DNA from: a virus
Length of the DNA stretch: 38,849 nt
Direction: 5' to 3' (one strand)
IMG/VR virus record: IMGVR_UViG_3300027770_000008
Coordinates: 1-38,849 of that record
Shown: piece after piece, positions 1-8,339 of the stretch
How the letters are laid out: each line of letters opens with the position of its first letter
Position numbering within the stretch: position 1 is the stretch's first letter
The notes under the pieces: generated by a model
Databases searched by the model: none
Seen by the model: only the letters and a program-made list of their open reading frames with translations
What the model was told of the DNA's origin: nothing
Program-made: the position numbers and the translations under genes

Positions 1-127
1 ATCTCATCTGGTGCGACGAAGAATGCCCCCAACGAATGTTTGAAACCCTGCAATACAGAACAATCGACTACCATGGCCGCATCATCCTCACGTTCACGAC
101 GCTCACGGGCTGGACTCCGCTGGTTCA
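1..127. repeat. Terminal direct repeat (copy 1), assembly overlap of a circular genome
   Basis: These 127 bases are identical to 38723-38849. The repeat lies inside the terL reading frame, which continues in phase across it, so it is best read as the k-mer overlap of a circular contig rather than as a biological terminal repeat. The unique genome length is then 38722 bp. Confidence 0.93.
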
Positions 128-1055
128 AGACATCCTGGGCAAAACTCGTACAATCAAAAAACGATTCGCTCCGTTGGTTGGCAAAGAACTCCCCGTTATC
201 CAAGAGTCGCTCTCGCGCCCTGGTGCGGTTATTTATTACTTCTGGACGGAAGACAACGCCTTCATCGACACCCGTGATTTCCAGCATAAAATCAGAGGAA
301 GGCGAAAAGAAGAAATCCTTGCTAGAGCATATGGCATCCCAACTAAATCAGTCACCAGCGTCTTCTCTGGATTCAGCAAAGACATCAACGTCATTGAGCA
401 CGACAAACTCCCTTGGCTCAAAAACGCAGGTTATGCCGTCACCCGTTTCATGGCCCTTGATCCCGCAGGATCCAAAAACTGGTTCATGCTCTGGATTGCC
501 ATCGACTCAGCCGGTACTTGGTGGGTCTACCGAGAATGGCCTGATTACGATGACTGGGCTTTGCCCGGTTCTACCGCTGAAGGCAAAGCGGGGCCGGCCC
601 AGAAAGGTTCTCGTAAAGGAATCATCGATTACGTCGAGTTAATCAAGAACAGCGAGAACGGCGAAGAGATTCACGAACGCTTCATTGATCCACGCTTGGG
701 TGCGGCCGAAAGGCAGTCAGCAGATGGCGCTACTACCATCATATCCGATCTTGATGACGCTGGGATGACCTTTATCCCAGCCCCAGGCGTGGAAATTGAG
801 AACGGGCTTCAGTTAATCAACAACCTGCTGTCCTACGACGACACAAAGCCAATCACCAGCTTGAATGGCCCCAAGCTTTACATCTCGGATCGTTGCCAGA
901 ACCTGATCTACTCGATGCAGGAGTACACCGCCAAGGGTGGACGAGACGAAGCCACCAAAGATCCTATCGATTGCTTGCGCTACCTCTGCGTTAGCAATTG
1001 CCAGTTTTACGAGGAAGGAACAAATGCAGTGTCAGGCAGAACGTTTAGCTACTGA
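1..1055 (+). CDS. terL: Terminase large subunit, C-terminal part (gene begins at 38140)
   Basis: This is the continuation of the gene that starts at 38140; across the circular junction it gives one 545-residue protein. TerL is the motor that pumps DNA into the prohead and cuts the concatemer. The end of the ATPase domain (catalytic TFTTLTGW region) and the RNase H-like nuclease domain lie here. Candidate metal-binding acidic residues are the Asp of ALDPAG (about residue 347), the Asp of FIDPRLG (about 424) and the Asp pair near DPIDCLRY (about 514-517). The first complete codon in the window is at base 3. The portal gene follows after 20 bp, as in many headful or cos packagers. The family is clear; the packaging mode cannot be told from this sequence. 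Confidence 0.93.
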   Translation, partial: LIWCDEECPQRMFETLQYRTIDYHGRIILTFTTLTGWTPLVQDILGKTRTIKKRFAPLVGKELPVIQESLSRPGAVIYYFWTEDNAFIDTRDFQHKIRGRRKEEILARAYGIPTKSVTSVFSGFSKDINVIEHDKLPWLKNAGYAVTRFMALDPAGSKNWFMLWIAIDSAGTWWVYREWPDYDDWALPGSTAEGKAGPAQKGSRKGIIDYVELIKNSENGEEIHERFIDPRLGAAERQSADGATTIISDLDDAGMTFIPAPGVEIENGLQLINNLLSYDDTKPITSLNGPKLYISDRCQNLIYSMQEYTAKGGRDEATKDPIDCLRYLCVSNCQFYEEGTNAVSGRTFSY

Positions 1056-1075
1056 AGTTTTCCCTTGATTCTTTA

Positions 1076-3238
1076 ATGGGAGTCATTAGCAGAACTGATG
1101 TGTCTTCCATTGATGGCAATAACGTTAACGCCGCTGGTGATGTTGGATTGCAATTAGCTCCAGCAGAAAACGAGGGGCCAAATTTCAACCTCCTCAAAAA
1201 AGCGTTTGAAGATTGCGTGCGGGACAACCAGCCCTACATTGACCAGTGCCGCCTAAATTATGAGACTCGGTTTGCTCTCTGGAATGGACAAAGCGCAGAT
1301 GGTAAGAAACACGCTCGCGAAGGTAGTAAAGTTAGCCCTACTCCTTGGGATGGTGCTTCTGATTTGCGCGTCTTTTTAGTTGATAACATCATCAACAAGA
1401 AAGTTGCCTTGCAGTTAATGGCGTTCAAACGCGCTAACCTTGCTGCCGTACCCGTAGAAAGCTCAGACCTTAACCGGGCGCAATCAGTCAGCAATTTCAT
1501 GCGCTGGCTTATCCAGACGCAAATCCGCGAGATTGACCGCGAGATTGAAATGGCCGCCAATTTCCTTAACGAGAAAGGCATTGCCGTTACTGGTCAATTC
1601 TGGGAAAAGCGACGCGAGAAAGTGCTGGCAGTCGTCCGCCTTGCTGATCTTCAGCAACAGTTCCCTCAAATTAACATTGAGCAGCTTGTCTTGGATGACG
1701 GCGCGGCCAACGATCTTAAATCCATCTTTGAAGAGCAGTACGGTTGCTCTCGCGGCAAAGCCTCAAAGATGCTCAAAGAACTTCGTCAAACGGGTGAGAC
1801 TTCCGTACCCGTAGAGGGGCCAGAACGCAGTTATCCGGTCATTCGAGCCTTCAACCTCGACGAAAATCTGTTCATCCCGTCGTTTTCGACCGATCTTGAA
1901 CGGGTTTCTGGCATCTACCGAGTTGAGTACTTTACCGCTGAACAGCTTCGTTCCCTTATCCGCGATGACAACTGGGATAAGGATTGGGTGGAAAAGGCCA
2001 TTGCGACTCAAAGGGGGCGGTTGATCACGATTTCGCCATCCGAGTATATGCAGCCAATTTCGCGCTCCTTCGTTTACACGCAACAGCGGTTTACGGACAA
2101 GGTGGGCGTTGTCTTTGCCTACCAGCGTCTATCAGACGAAGATGGCGTGCCAGGCGTCTATTGCACCGTCTTTCATCCCCAGCAGCCAGCCGATACCACC
2201 CAGCCCGGCTACGCCAAGTTTGGCTTGCTGGGATATGCTCATGGCGAATACCCGTTTATCGTCTATCGCCGCGAGTACCTGAGTCGCAAGCTGCACGATT
2301 CCCGCGGTATCCCTGAACCCGGTAAACCTTGGCAAGACCAAATCAAGGCACACAAGGACAGTCGCATTGATGCCGCTTCCATCGGCGTATTGCCTCCCCT
2401 TTGCCATCCGCAAGGTCGGCCACCGGGCCGCTGGGGGCCAGGTTCACTTATTTCAGAGCGGCGGCCCAACGAATATCATTACGCGGATCGCCCAATCCCG
2501 GATATGAACACGGACAACTCCGAAGCTCTCCTCGAAGCCTCCTTCAAGGAGTACAATGGATTTGCTTCAGCCAAGGGTGATCCCGCCGTCGATCCAATCT
2601 ACAACCAGTTCGAGGTAGACAAATTCCTTTCCAGCCTTTCCCGCGCTTTTCGCCAAGTATGGAAGCTCTACAAGCAATATGGTTCTGACCAAGTCGCTTT
2701 TCGGGTAATGGGCGTAAAACAGGCAGATGCCTCACTTTTTAACAAGGGTGACCCCAACGAGGAGTTCGACTTCTACCTTTCTTGGGATGTCCAGTCGCCA
2801 GACTTCAAGAAAATGGCTGAAAAGTGGCAAGCCATCATTCAAGGCGCTCAAACTCTAGATCGCGAGGGCATCATTAACTACGGCGAGCTTTGCCAGGCCT
2901 TCGTCTCCAGCATTGATCCCAATATCGCTGAACGCATTATTCAACCGGCCTCCATCGGCCAACAAAAGCTGGTTGACGATGAACACGTCGATCTGGCTCA
3001 GATATTCTCCGGTATCCCCAAGAATATCAAGATTGGCACGCCTCCAGATCTTGGTTTGCAGATTATCCAGCAATATCTTCAGCAACCTGACGTTCAGCAG
3101 CGTTACGGTCAGGATAAGAACTTTAAAGACCGCATCGACGCCCGCGCCAAACAATACAACCAGCAAAAGATGCAGCAGCAGAATGCTGAGACTGGCCGTT
3201 TAGGTGCTAAAATGCCTGGGCCTATGCAAGCCACTTAA
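1076..3238 (+). CDS. Portal protein
   Basis: The product has 720 residues, close to the 725 of P22 gp1. It lies directly between TerL and the scaffold/capsid genes, where a portal is expected. An early region with KVSPTPWDGASDLRV, then an amphipathic stretch around RWLIQTQIREIDREIEMA, and a Gln-rich C-terminus (QQKMQQQN) fit portals of short-tailed phages. The portal forms the dodecameric ring at one capsid vertex through which DNA enters and leaves. The ATG at 1076 has no SD site and follows TTCTTTA. No specific subfamily could be assigned by eye. Confidence 0.88.
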   Translation: MGVISRTDVSSIDGNNVNAAGDVGLQLAPAENEGPNFNLLKKAFEDCVRDNQPYIDQCRLNYETRFALWNGQSADGKKHAREGSKVSPTPWDGASDLRVFLVDNIINKKVALQLMAFKRANLAAVPVESSDLNRAQSVSNFMRWLIQTQIREIDREIEMAANFLNEKGIAVTGQFWEKRREKVLAVVRLADLQQQFPQINIEQLVLDDGAANDLKSIFEEQYGCSRGKASKMLKELRQTGETSVPVEGPERSYPVIRAFNLDENLFIPSFSTDLERVSGIYRVEYFTAEQLRSLIRDDNWDKDWVEKAIATQRGRLITISPSEYMQPISRSFVYTQQRFTDKVGVVFAYQRLSDEDGVPGVYCTVFHPQQPADTTQPGYAKFGLLGYAHGEYPFIVYRREYLSRKLHDSRGIPEPGKPWQDQIKAHKDSRIDAASIGVLPPLCHPQGRPPGRWGPGSLISERRPNEYHYADRPIPDMNTDNSEALLEASFKEYNGFASAKGDPAVDPIYNQFEVDKFLSSLSRAFRQVWKLYKQYGSDQVAFRVMGVKQADASLFNKGDPNEEFDFYLSWDVQSPDFKKMAEKWQAIIQGAQTLDREGIINYGELCQAFVSSIDPNIAERIIQPASIGQQKLVDDEHVDLAQIFSGIPKNIKIGTPPDLGLQIIQQYLQQPDVQQRYGQDKNFKDRIDARAKQYNQQKMQQQNAETGRLGAKMPGPMQAT

Positions 3239-3243
3239 TTCTT

Positions 3244-3534
3244 ATGAAACGGAACATTCGGATGACCCCGCAGGAGAAATCAGATCGCATTCAACAATCC
3301 ATGTTCCGCCTAGTCGGCAATGATGCGTTTTCCGATTTTATAGATGAACTTCGAGATCAACAGCGCAACGCTATGCTCGATTCAGTTAATGATGCCGTAC
3401 TTAAAGACCCTCGATTGTCTCTGGCCGCTGCTGGTGAAATTCGTGCGTTTGAAGCTATCATTTCCCTCTACGACGATTTTGTAGGACAACGTTTACAGCA
3501 GGCGGATATTGATGCTGAACAGCGGTCTTCCTGA
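3244..3534 (+). CDS. Small helical protein of the head module, unknown function
   Basis: A 96-residue, mostly helical, charged protein lies 5 bp after the portal gene. An alternative start is Met7 (MTPQEKSD). I do not recognise the family. Its place between portal and scaffold suggests a capsid-assembly accessory role, but that rests on position alone. The start lacks an SD and follows TAATTCTT. Confidence 0.75.
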   Translation: MKRNIRMTPQEKSDRIQQSMFRLVGNDAFSDFIDELRDQQRNAMLDSVNDAVLKDPRLSLAAAGEIRAFEAIISLYDDFVGQRLQQADIDAEQRSS

Positions 3535-3633
3535 TTAGAGAAAATAATAGGTGTTGACTTGTTCATTGGTTATTAGCAGGGCTTATGTACTTGGCAATCA
3601 CGCCATGCTACTGCCCTTGGGGGCATTAAACCC

Positions 3634-4734
3634 ATGAGTAATAACGATACGACAGTTCAAGCGTCTTCGCAGCCAGTTGAAGCGACTCAATCGCCAGCAA
3701 CAAAAAGCGATGAAAGAAGTGGCAATCTGAGTGTAGCCGAAGCGGCCAAAAGGCTCCTAAACATGGAGTCCGAAAGTGCCAAATCTGCCGCACAAACGGA
3801 TCAGAATGCTCAGGCTCAAAACGCCTCAGACCAATCCGTAGCACCAGACGCAGCGCAAGCTGAATCTGCCGAAGCTGATGCGACCGAGGCCAACGCCGAG
3901 GACAGCAACAGCGAAGACGTTCCTTCTCATGACATTTCAGCCGAGTTAAAGAAGAAAATTGACCGCCGTATAGGTAAGGAAGTCGCAAAGCGGAAAGCCT
4001 TGGAAGCCCAGTTGAATGAACTGCGAGTTGCCGTTTCCCAACAGCAATCTCAACAGCCAGCTCAACAACCAGCTCCCGTCGCTTCATCCCCACAGGGATC
4101 TTTGCCATTAGAGCATATCGATGATTTTGACGGGCTAGCTGCTTTAAGGAAGCAAGCCTTCGATGCCAAAAAGTATGCTCAGGAACAATTGGATAATGAT
4201 GATTTTGAACCCATTCAAGTAGGGGATAACCTCCTCGATAAGAAAGCGTTTAAAACCATCCTCCGAAATGCCAATTCGACTATTGATGAGGACATTCCTG
4301 CCAGAACTCAATTTCTTGAGCAAAAGTCCAGAATCCAGCAGATGGCTTATCAGAGCTTCCCGTTCTTAAAAGATAAGTCCGCTCCTGAGTATGTTCAAGC
4401 ACAGCAAGCTTACATTGCTATGCCCTGGCTCAAAAAATTACCTAATGCCGATTGGATCATTGGGGTTCAGATTGAAGGTTTAAAGGCAATGGCCGCAGCA
4501 GAACGCGCCCGTCAGGGCAAATCTGCCAAACCTGCGCCAGTAGTTTCTACAAAGCCTCCGTTTGGGCAAACCGTCGTCAGTTCTTCTGGAAGCGATGGCC
4601 GATCTCCCTCGGCTACCAAGAATCAATCCCAAATCGATTCTATGCGGAGTCAAATGTCTAAAAAAGGCGGCGTCACGGCAAATGAAGCAGCGCAGTTTCT
4701 TCTGGCGCGTGAACTCAGTAAACAAACTCGTTAA
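3634..4734 (+). CDS. Capsid scaffolding protein
   Basis: The product has 366 residues. The first 150 are acidic and rich in Ala, Gln, Glu and Ser with no globular pattern. A charged helix follows (ISAELKKKIDRRIGKEVAKRKALEAQLNE, about 106-134), then Q/P-rich linkers and a basic helical C-terminus. This composition, and the place directly before the capsid gene, are typical of podovirus scaffolds, which line the inside of the prohead and leave before packaging. A small dyad (TGCCC-TTGG-GGGCA) lies just upstream of the ATG. There is no SD. Confidence 0.85.
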   Translation: MSNNDTTVQASSQPVEATQSPATKSDERSGNLSVAEAAKRLLNMESESAKSAAQTDQNAQAQNASDQSVAPDAAQAESAEADATEANAEDSNSEDVPSHDISAELKKKIDRRIGKEVAKRKALEAQLNELRVAVSQQQSQQPAQQPAPVASSPQGSLPLEHIDDFDGLAALRKQAFDAKKYAQEQLDNDDFEPIQVGDNLLDKKAFKTILRNANSTIDEDIPARTQFLEQKSRIQQMAYQSFPFLKDKSAPEYVQAQQAYIAMPWLKKLPNADWIIGVQIEGLKAMAAAERARQGKSAKPAPVVSTKPPFGQTVVSSSGSDGRSPSATKNQSQIDSMRSQMSKKGGVTANEAAQFLLARELSKQTR

Positions 4735-4738
4735 TACC

Positions 4739-5737
4739 ATGGCTCTCTCAACTACTTACAATGTCGCAGGTGACCGCGAAGACCTCACGGACTTCCTCAC
4801 GATTCTAGCTCCCGAAGATACGCCGAAAGTCTCGACGTTTTCTAAGACCAAACGCATGACCAATGCCTATCAGGAGTGGCAGGTCGATTCTCTTTCCGCT
4901 GTTAATTTCGGCGGTATCCTCGAAGGTCAAGATGTCTTGGCTTTCAACAATCAGGCCGTTAATCGCGCCCGGATTGGTAACTACGTCCAACAATTCCGCG
5001 AACAATGGATGGTTTCCCGCTTGCAGGAAGCCTCTGATGTTGCGGGCGTTTCGTCCGAAGTCGCCAATGCCAAGATGAAGGCAATGCGTGAACTGAAGCG
5101 CGATATCGAAGCCTGTATTGGTTCCGATAACGACCGCCAACAGGAAGCGCCTCCTTCGCCTTACAAGAGCCGCGCTCTGGGCAAGTGGATCAGCGCCTCG
5201 CCGGGATCGGACGTTCCCGCCGCCTTCCGCACGCCTTCTGGCAACATTGACACGAACGTTACCGCCTCCCTTGGGGAATCGGCGTTTAACGACGTGTTCC
5301 AGTCCATCTTCCAACAGGTTGGTGGCCGTCGTTCGTACACGTTGTTTGCTGGCCCCAATCTGAAACGGGCTATTAGCAAATTCCAACGTCAAGAAGGTAC
5401 AACCACCGCTAAATCTTACATGGTCACCCAGGATGCTACTGAGCATCAAGTTGACCTCGACGTAACGATTTACGTTGGCGATTTCCACACCGTTACCATT
5501 GTGCCTGACTTGTTTAACGGCATCTTGGATGGCGGCGACCCATCAACCACCACCAACCAACAGAAGGCGCGTGGATACGTTATTGATCCTGAGCTTGTCG
5601 GCCTCGGCTATATGCTCGGAATCGAAAGCAATGAACTTCCTGATCTTGGTGGTGGCCGTCGCGGGTTCATTCTCGCTGCGCTTACCCTGATGGTTAAGAA
5701 CCCACTCGGTCTCGGCAAATTCGCCGGTCTTTCTTAA
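4739..5737 (+). CDS. Major capsid protein, SU10/DUF5309-like
   Basis: The product has 332 residues. The N-terminus (ALSTTYNVAGDREDLTDFLT, then APEDTPKVS) closely resembles the conserved start of the SU10-type major capsid family (DUF5309), an HK97-fold group. The ATG at 4739 is preferred because the open frame upstream of it only overlaps the scaffold gene; the start falls 4 bp after the scaffold stop. No SD precedes it despite the high expression expected. The C-terminus (LTLMVKNPLGLGKFAGLS) also fits. The family call comes from remembered motifs, not from an alignment. Confidence 0.9.
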   Translation: MALSTTYNVAGDREDLTDFLTILAPEDTPKVSTFSKTKRMTNAYQEWQVDSLSAVNFGGILEGQDVLAFNNQAVNRARIGNYVQQFREQWMVSRLQEASDVAGVSSEVANAKMKAMRELKRDIEACIGSDNDRQQEAPPSPYKSRALGKWISASPGSDVPAAFRTPSGNIDTNVTASLGESAFNDVFQSIFQQVGGRRSYTLFAGPNLKRAISKFQRQEGTTTAKSYMVTQDATEHQVDLDVTIYVGDFHTVTIVPDLFNGILDGGDPSTTTNQQKARGYVIDPELVGLGYMLGIESNELPDLGGGRRGFILAALTLMVKNPLGLGKFAGLS

Positions 5738-5761
5738 CCCTTAAACTAGGAGATAATTACC

Positions 5762-6235
5762 ATGGCTGATACAGCAGTTACTATCGCTCGCGCCCGTACC
5801 TCTACTCTTTCTTTGGAAGAGCAGGCACGGGGCTTTTCTAATAAATTCACCGTCAATTATGCGGACATCGCTTCTGGCACTGGTACGACCGATACGGTCA
5901 CCCTGACGCTTGGTGCTTTGCCAGCAAAGTGGGTAGTGAACAATGCACTCGTTAACATCCGCACCGCTTTTGCCGGTGTAACTTCACAGGCATTGACGGT
6001 TGTGGTTGGGACTTCGACCACTACCAACAGCTTTGTGACTTCACAATCGGTGTTTACGGCTGGAGTTCTTGCTGGTGCTCTTACCAATGCTACCATCCGT
6101 ACCGCTACGGCAAGCATAAACATGGTGGCGGTGTTTACCGGCGCTACGGCTGGTAGTCCAAGTGCCCTGACGGCAGGCGACCTGGACATCTACCTGAACA
6201 TCATCGATGTGGGTACAGATCCGCGTTTGGGTTAA
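5762..6235 (+). CDS. Probable capsid decoration or head-fibre protein
   Basis: A 157-residue, Thr/Ala/Val-rich protein follows the capsid gene. It consists almost wholly of alternating beta-strand segments, as expected for a beta-sandwich that coats the capsid. It has the clearest SD among the virion genes: AGGAG about 9 bases before the ATG, in AGGAGATAATTACC. A strong site suits a product needed in hundreds of copies. A hairpin followed by TTTT lies just downstream (6246-6283). The decoration role is inferred from position, size and composition. Confidence 0.68.
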   Translation: MADTAVTIARARTSTLSLEEQARGFSNKFTVNYADIASGTGTTDTVTLTLGALPAKWVVNNALVNIRTAFAGVTSQALTVVVGTSTTTNSFVTSQSVFTAGVLAGALTNATIRTATASINMVAVFTGATAGSPSALTAGDLDIYLNIIDVGTDPRLG

Positions 6236-6245
6236 GTCCTTTGAT

Positions 6246-6283
6246 TAGGGGCATCCTGTAAAGCCAGGCTCTGCCCTATTTTC
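6246..6283 (+). terminator. Terminator-like hairpin after the capsid genes
   Basis: TAGGGGCA at 6246-6253 pairs with TGCCCTA at 6272-6278 with one bulge. Inside it, CCTG at 6255-6258 pairs with CAGG at 6265-6268. TTTTC follows. The U-run is short, so partial termination that raises the capsid/tail transcript ratio is more likely than a full stop. Confidence 0.5.
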
Positions 6284-6287
6284 TAAT

Positions 6288-6656
6288 ATGGTTACTGAAA
6301 CAGCGCCTTATTCTAGTTCCGAGATCATCACTAAAGTACCACCGGAGTTTGTCCGTCAATACTGGCGTGAAATCGAAGGATCCATTCCGCAAGAAAAGGT
6401 AAGCTCGCATCTTCGTCAGATTGGACTCGCCAAGGTTATGGCAAGTCAGGGAAGCGGCATGATTGAGGGGCTTGGGCAGAAAGCTGCCAGCATTGATCCT
6501 CGTCTGTTTTTCCGCTTGCAACAGCAGCACGGGAACGCCGTGCATGAGTGGTTGCCTGAGTATTTGAAGGATAACCCGCATATGTGCGCCAAAGGTTATC
6601 GCCCGAAAGTAAACGCTGCCCGTCACGGTATCACCGGAGGCTGGCTCTCTAATTAA
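6288..6656 (+). CDS. Head-proximal protein of unknown function
   Basis: The product has 122 residues, is mostly helical and basic, and has no recognised motif. It begins directly after the hairpin at 6246-6283, with ATG preceded by TTTTCTAAT and no SD. It lies between the decoration-like gene and the connector gene, a slot often held by small head-completion or minor structural proteins. No function is assigned. Confidence 0.7.
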   Translation: MVTETAPYSSSEIITKVPPEFVRQYWREIEGSIPQEKVSSHLRQIGLAKVMASQGSGMIEGLGQKAASIDPRLFFRLQQQHGNAVHEWLPEYLKDNPHMCAKGYRPKVNAARHGITGGWLSN

Positions 6657-6664
6657 ACACTTTC

Positions 6665-7984
6665 TTGAGGACTATTCCCTACTCCCGTGCGTTAGGTAAC
6701 ATTTGTGGACTTATTGGAGTCCCCATAAGTCGGTTAACCACGGAAACGGCCCAGTCGATCAATGATTTGTTTAACGCTAACGTTCGTCAGATCTGGGGTG
6801 CTGGCAATTGGACAGATCTGACCAATTGGGGAGAAGCAAGGTTTGCCGGCAATCTGCTAAACTACCCCAACGACCTTTCCAAGTCTACTTATTGGGCCGC
6901 TACAGCTACAACCATCACGGGCAACAGCATTGCCAACCCAGCAGACAACCGGGTTACCGCATCTAAGATGCTGGAGACATCGGCCACAGCTAATCACAAC
7001 GCTGTTCAGTCCGGTATCTTCTGTTTTCCCAGCACAACCTACCAGTTGAGTGTCTATGCCCGTCCTAACGGCAGAGACTACCTCTATTTGGCAGCAAACG
7101 ATGGTACGACCACGTTCTCAGCCTTCTTCAACGTTACGGCGGGGACAACGGGGACGGTGGCAAACGCTACGTCCACCAACATCCAACAATGCCCCAACGG
7201 GTACTTCCTTTGCACGCTGACTTACACCAGCGGTGCCGCCGCCAGCACTCAAAGCGTTACCGTCCAGATTTCATCGAATGGCAGCACGTTGTCCTATGCG
7301 GGCACGGCTACCAAGGGCTTGTACATCTGGGGCGCATTACTGGTTCAGACCAATAACGTTTCGCCCCAGCAATTCATCATCCCTTGGGATCAGACAGGCG
7401 AGACAGCTATTGACGTAATGTTTAACGCCTACGTCGATAACCCTGCAATGGTCACCTTTCCCCGCAATCAGGGGTTTGTGGTCAATTCAGACGGGTTCCA
7501 GATGATTTCATCCGCTGGTGGGTTCATGGGAACCAATGGGTACGTCACCTATAACACCAACCCGGCCAACCCAATCTACATCACTTACCGCAAAGTCCCT
7601 TACAATTACGCTGGCGCGGTGTACTCGGCTACCGCTACTTACGTTGTTGGGCAGTACATCTATTACACGATGCTGGCGGGGGCCAATACGGGGACAAGCG
7701 ACTATTACAAGTGCTTGGTCGATACAACTGCTGGGCAAACCCCAGAGACGACCAGCTACGCTTGGGATATTCAGCCTTTGCCTGATATGCTTTCTCAGCC
7801 GCTGGTCTGGCAGACTTATGGGGATTGGCTGGTTCAAGATGGGCAGATGGAGAAATCGGTCGGGGCTTATCAGATGGCTGAAAAGAAGAAATTGGATGAA
7901 TGGGATCGGATTGAGCGTCAGATGCCCAACACCTGGCAGATGAATGTTTACACTCACGTCACTTCTCAAAATCGCAGTTACTAA
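6665..7984 (+). CDS. Head-tail connector/tail tubular-like protein with an inserted carbohydrate-binding-like domain
   Basis: The product has 439 residues. Residues 1-62 and about 235-439 look like one protein family: a helical start ending in RQIWGAGNWTDL, and a helical end with LVWQTYGDWLVQDGQMEKS and a charged helix, as in podovirus adaptor proteins. Between them, about residues 63-235, lies a beta-sandwich of the kind seen in many phage fibres. It opens with NLLNYPNDLSKSTYW and closes with GLYIWGALLVQTN, the usual limits of that module. The start is a TTG at 6665, because an in-frame stop at 6650 leaves no upstream ATG or GTG. The connector role is inferred from the flanks and position. 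Confidence 0.72.
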   Translation: MRTIPYSRALGNICGLIGVPISRLTTETAQSINDLFNANVRQIWGAGNWTDLTNWGEARFAGNLLNYPNDLSKSTYWAATATTITGNSIANPADNRVTASKMLETSATANHNAVQSGIFCFPSTTYQLSVYARPNGRDYLYLAANDGTTTFSAFFNVTAGTTGTVANATSTNIQQCPNGYFLCTLTYTSGAAASTQSVTVQISSNGSTLSYAGTATKGLYIWGALLVQTNNVSPQQFIIPWDQTGETAIDVMFNAYVDNPAMVTFPRNQGFVVNSDGFQMISSAGGFMGTNGYVTYNTNPANPIYITYRKVPYNYAGAVYSATATYVVGQYIYYTMLAGANTGTSDYYKCLVDTTAGQTPETTSYAWDIQPLPDMLSQPLVWQTYGDWLVQDGQMEKSVGAYQMAEKKKLDEWDRIERQMPNTWQMNVYTHVTSQNRSY

Positions 7985-8001
7985 TTTAACCACCGATAAT
8001 T

Positions 8002-8328
8002 ATGTCAGCCTATAACCTAAATCCGCTTTATCCCAAACCCACCTATTCTGCTAGCGCACTGGTAGCTGGGCGGGCGTTGTCGATTACCTCAACGGCAACG
8101 ACGTCGTTTGCCAACACGTTCAATGTGTCTACGGATATGATCGTGCTGGATGTGCAGACGGGTAACGCTTATTGCACGTTTGACGGCACGACGCCGTCGT
8201 CTGGACTGGCGCATATCCTCTACAGCGGTAGCCAGTACACCTGGAGCAAGGCAGCGGCTATTACGGCCAAGTTTGTGGCTACGACTACGGCCAATTCACT
8301 TATTTACGCTAGCGAGTTCCAGACCTAA
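8002..8328 (+). CDS. Small beta-rich virion protein, unknown
   Basis: A 108-residue protein rich in Thr, Ser and Ala with short strand-like segments and no signal peptide. It lies between the connector gene and the first fibre gene. It may be a small fibre adaptor or decoration protein, but I do not recognise the family. The start follows GATAATT without an SD. Confidence 0.65.
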   Translation: MSAYNLNPLYPKPTYSASALVAGRALSITSTATTSFANTFNVSTDMIVLDVQTGNAYCTFDGTTPSSGLAHILYSGSQYTWSKAAAITAKFVATTTANSLIYASEFQT

Positions 8329-8339
8329 AAAATACTACC

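Noticed and set aside
3554-3590. Promoter before the scaffold gene (TTGACT).
   Set aside because: A -35-like hexamer is present but no acceptable -10 box lies at 16-18 bp.
3584-3628. A 14-residue open frame before the scaffold gene.
   Set aside because: It is too short, has no start signal, and runs through the small dyad. A leader peptide is possible but unsupported.
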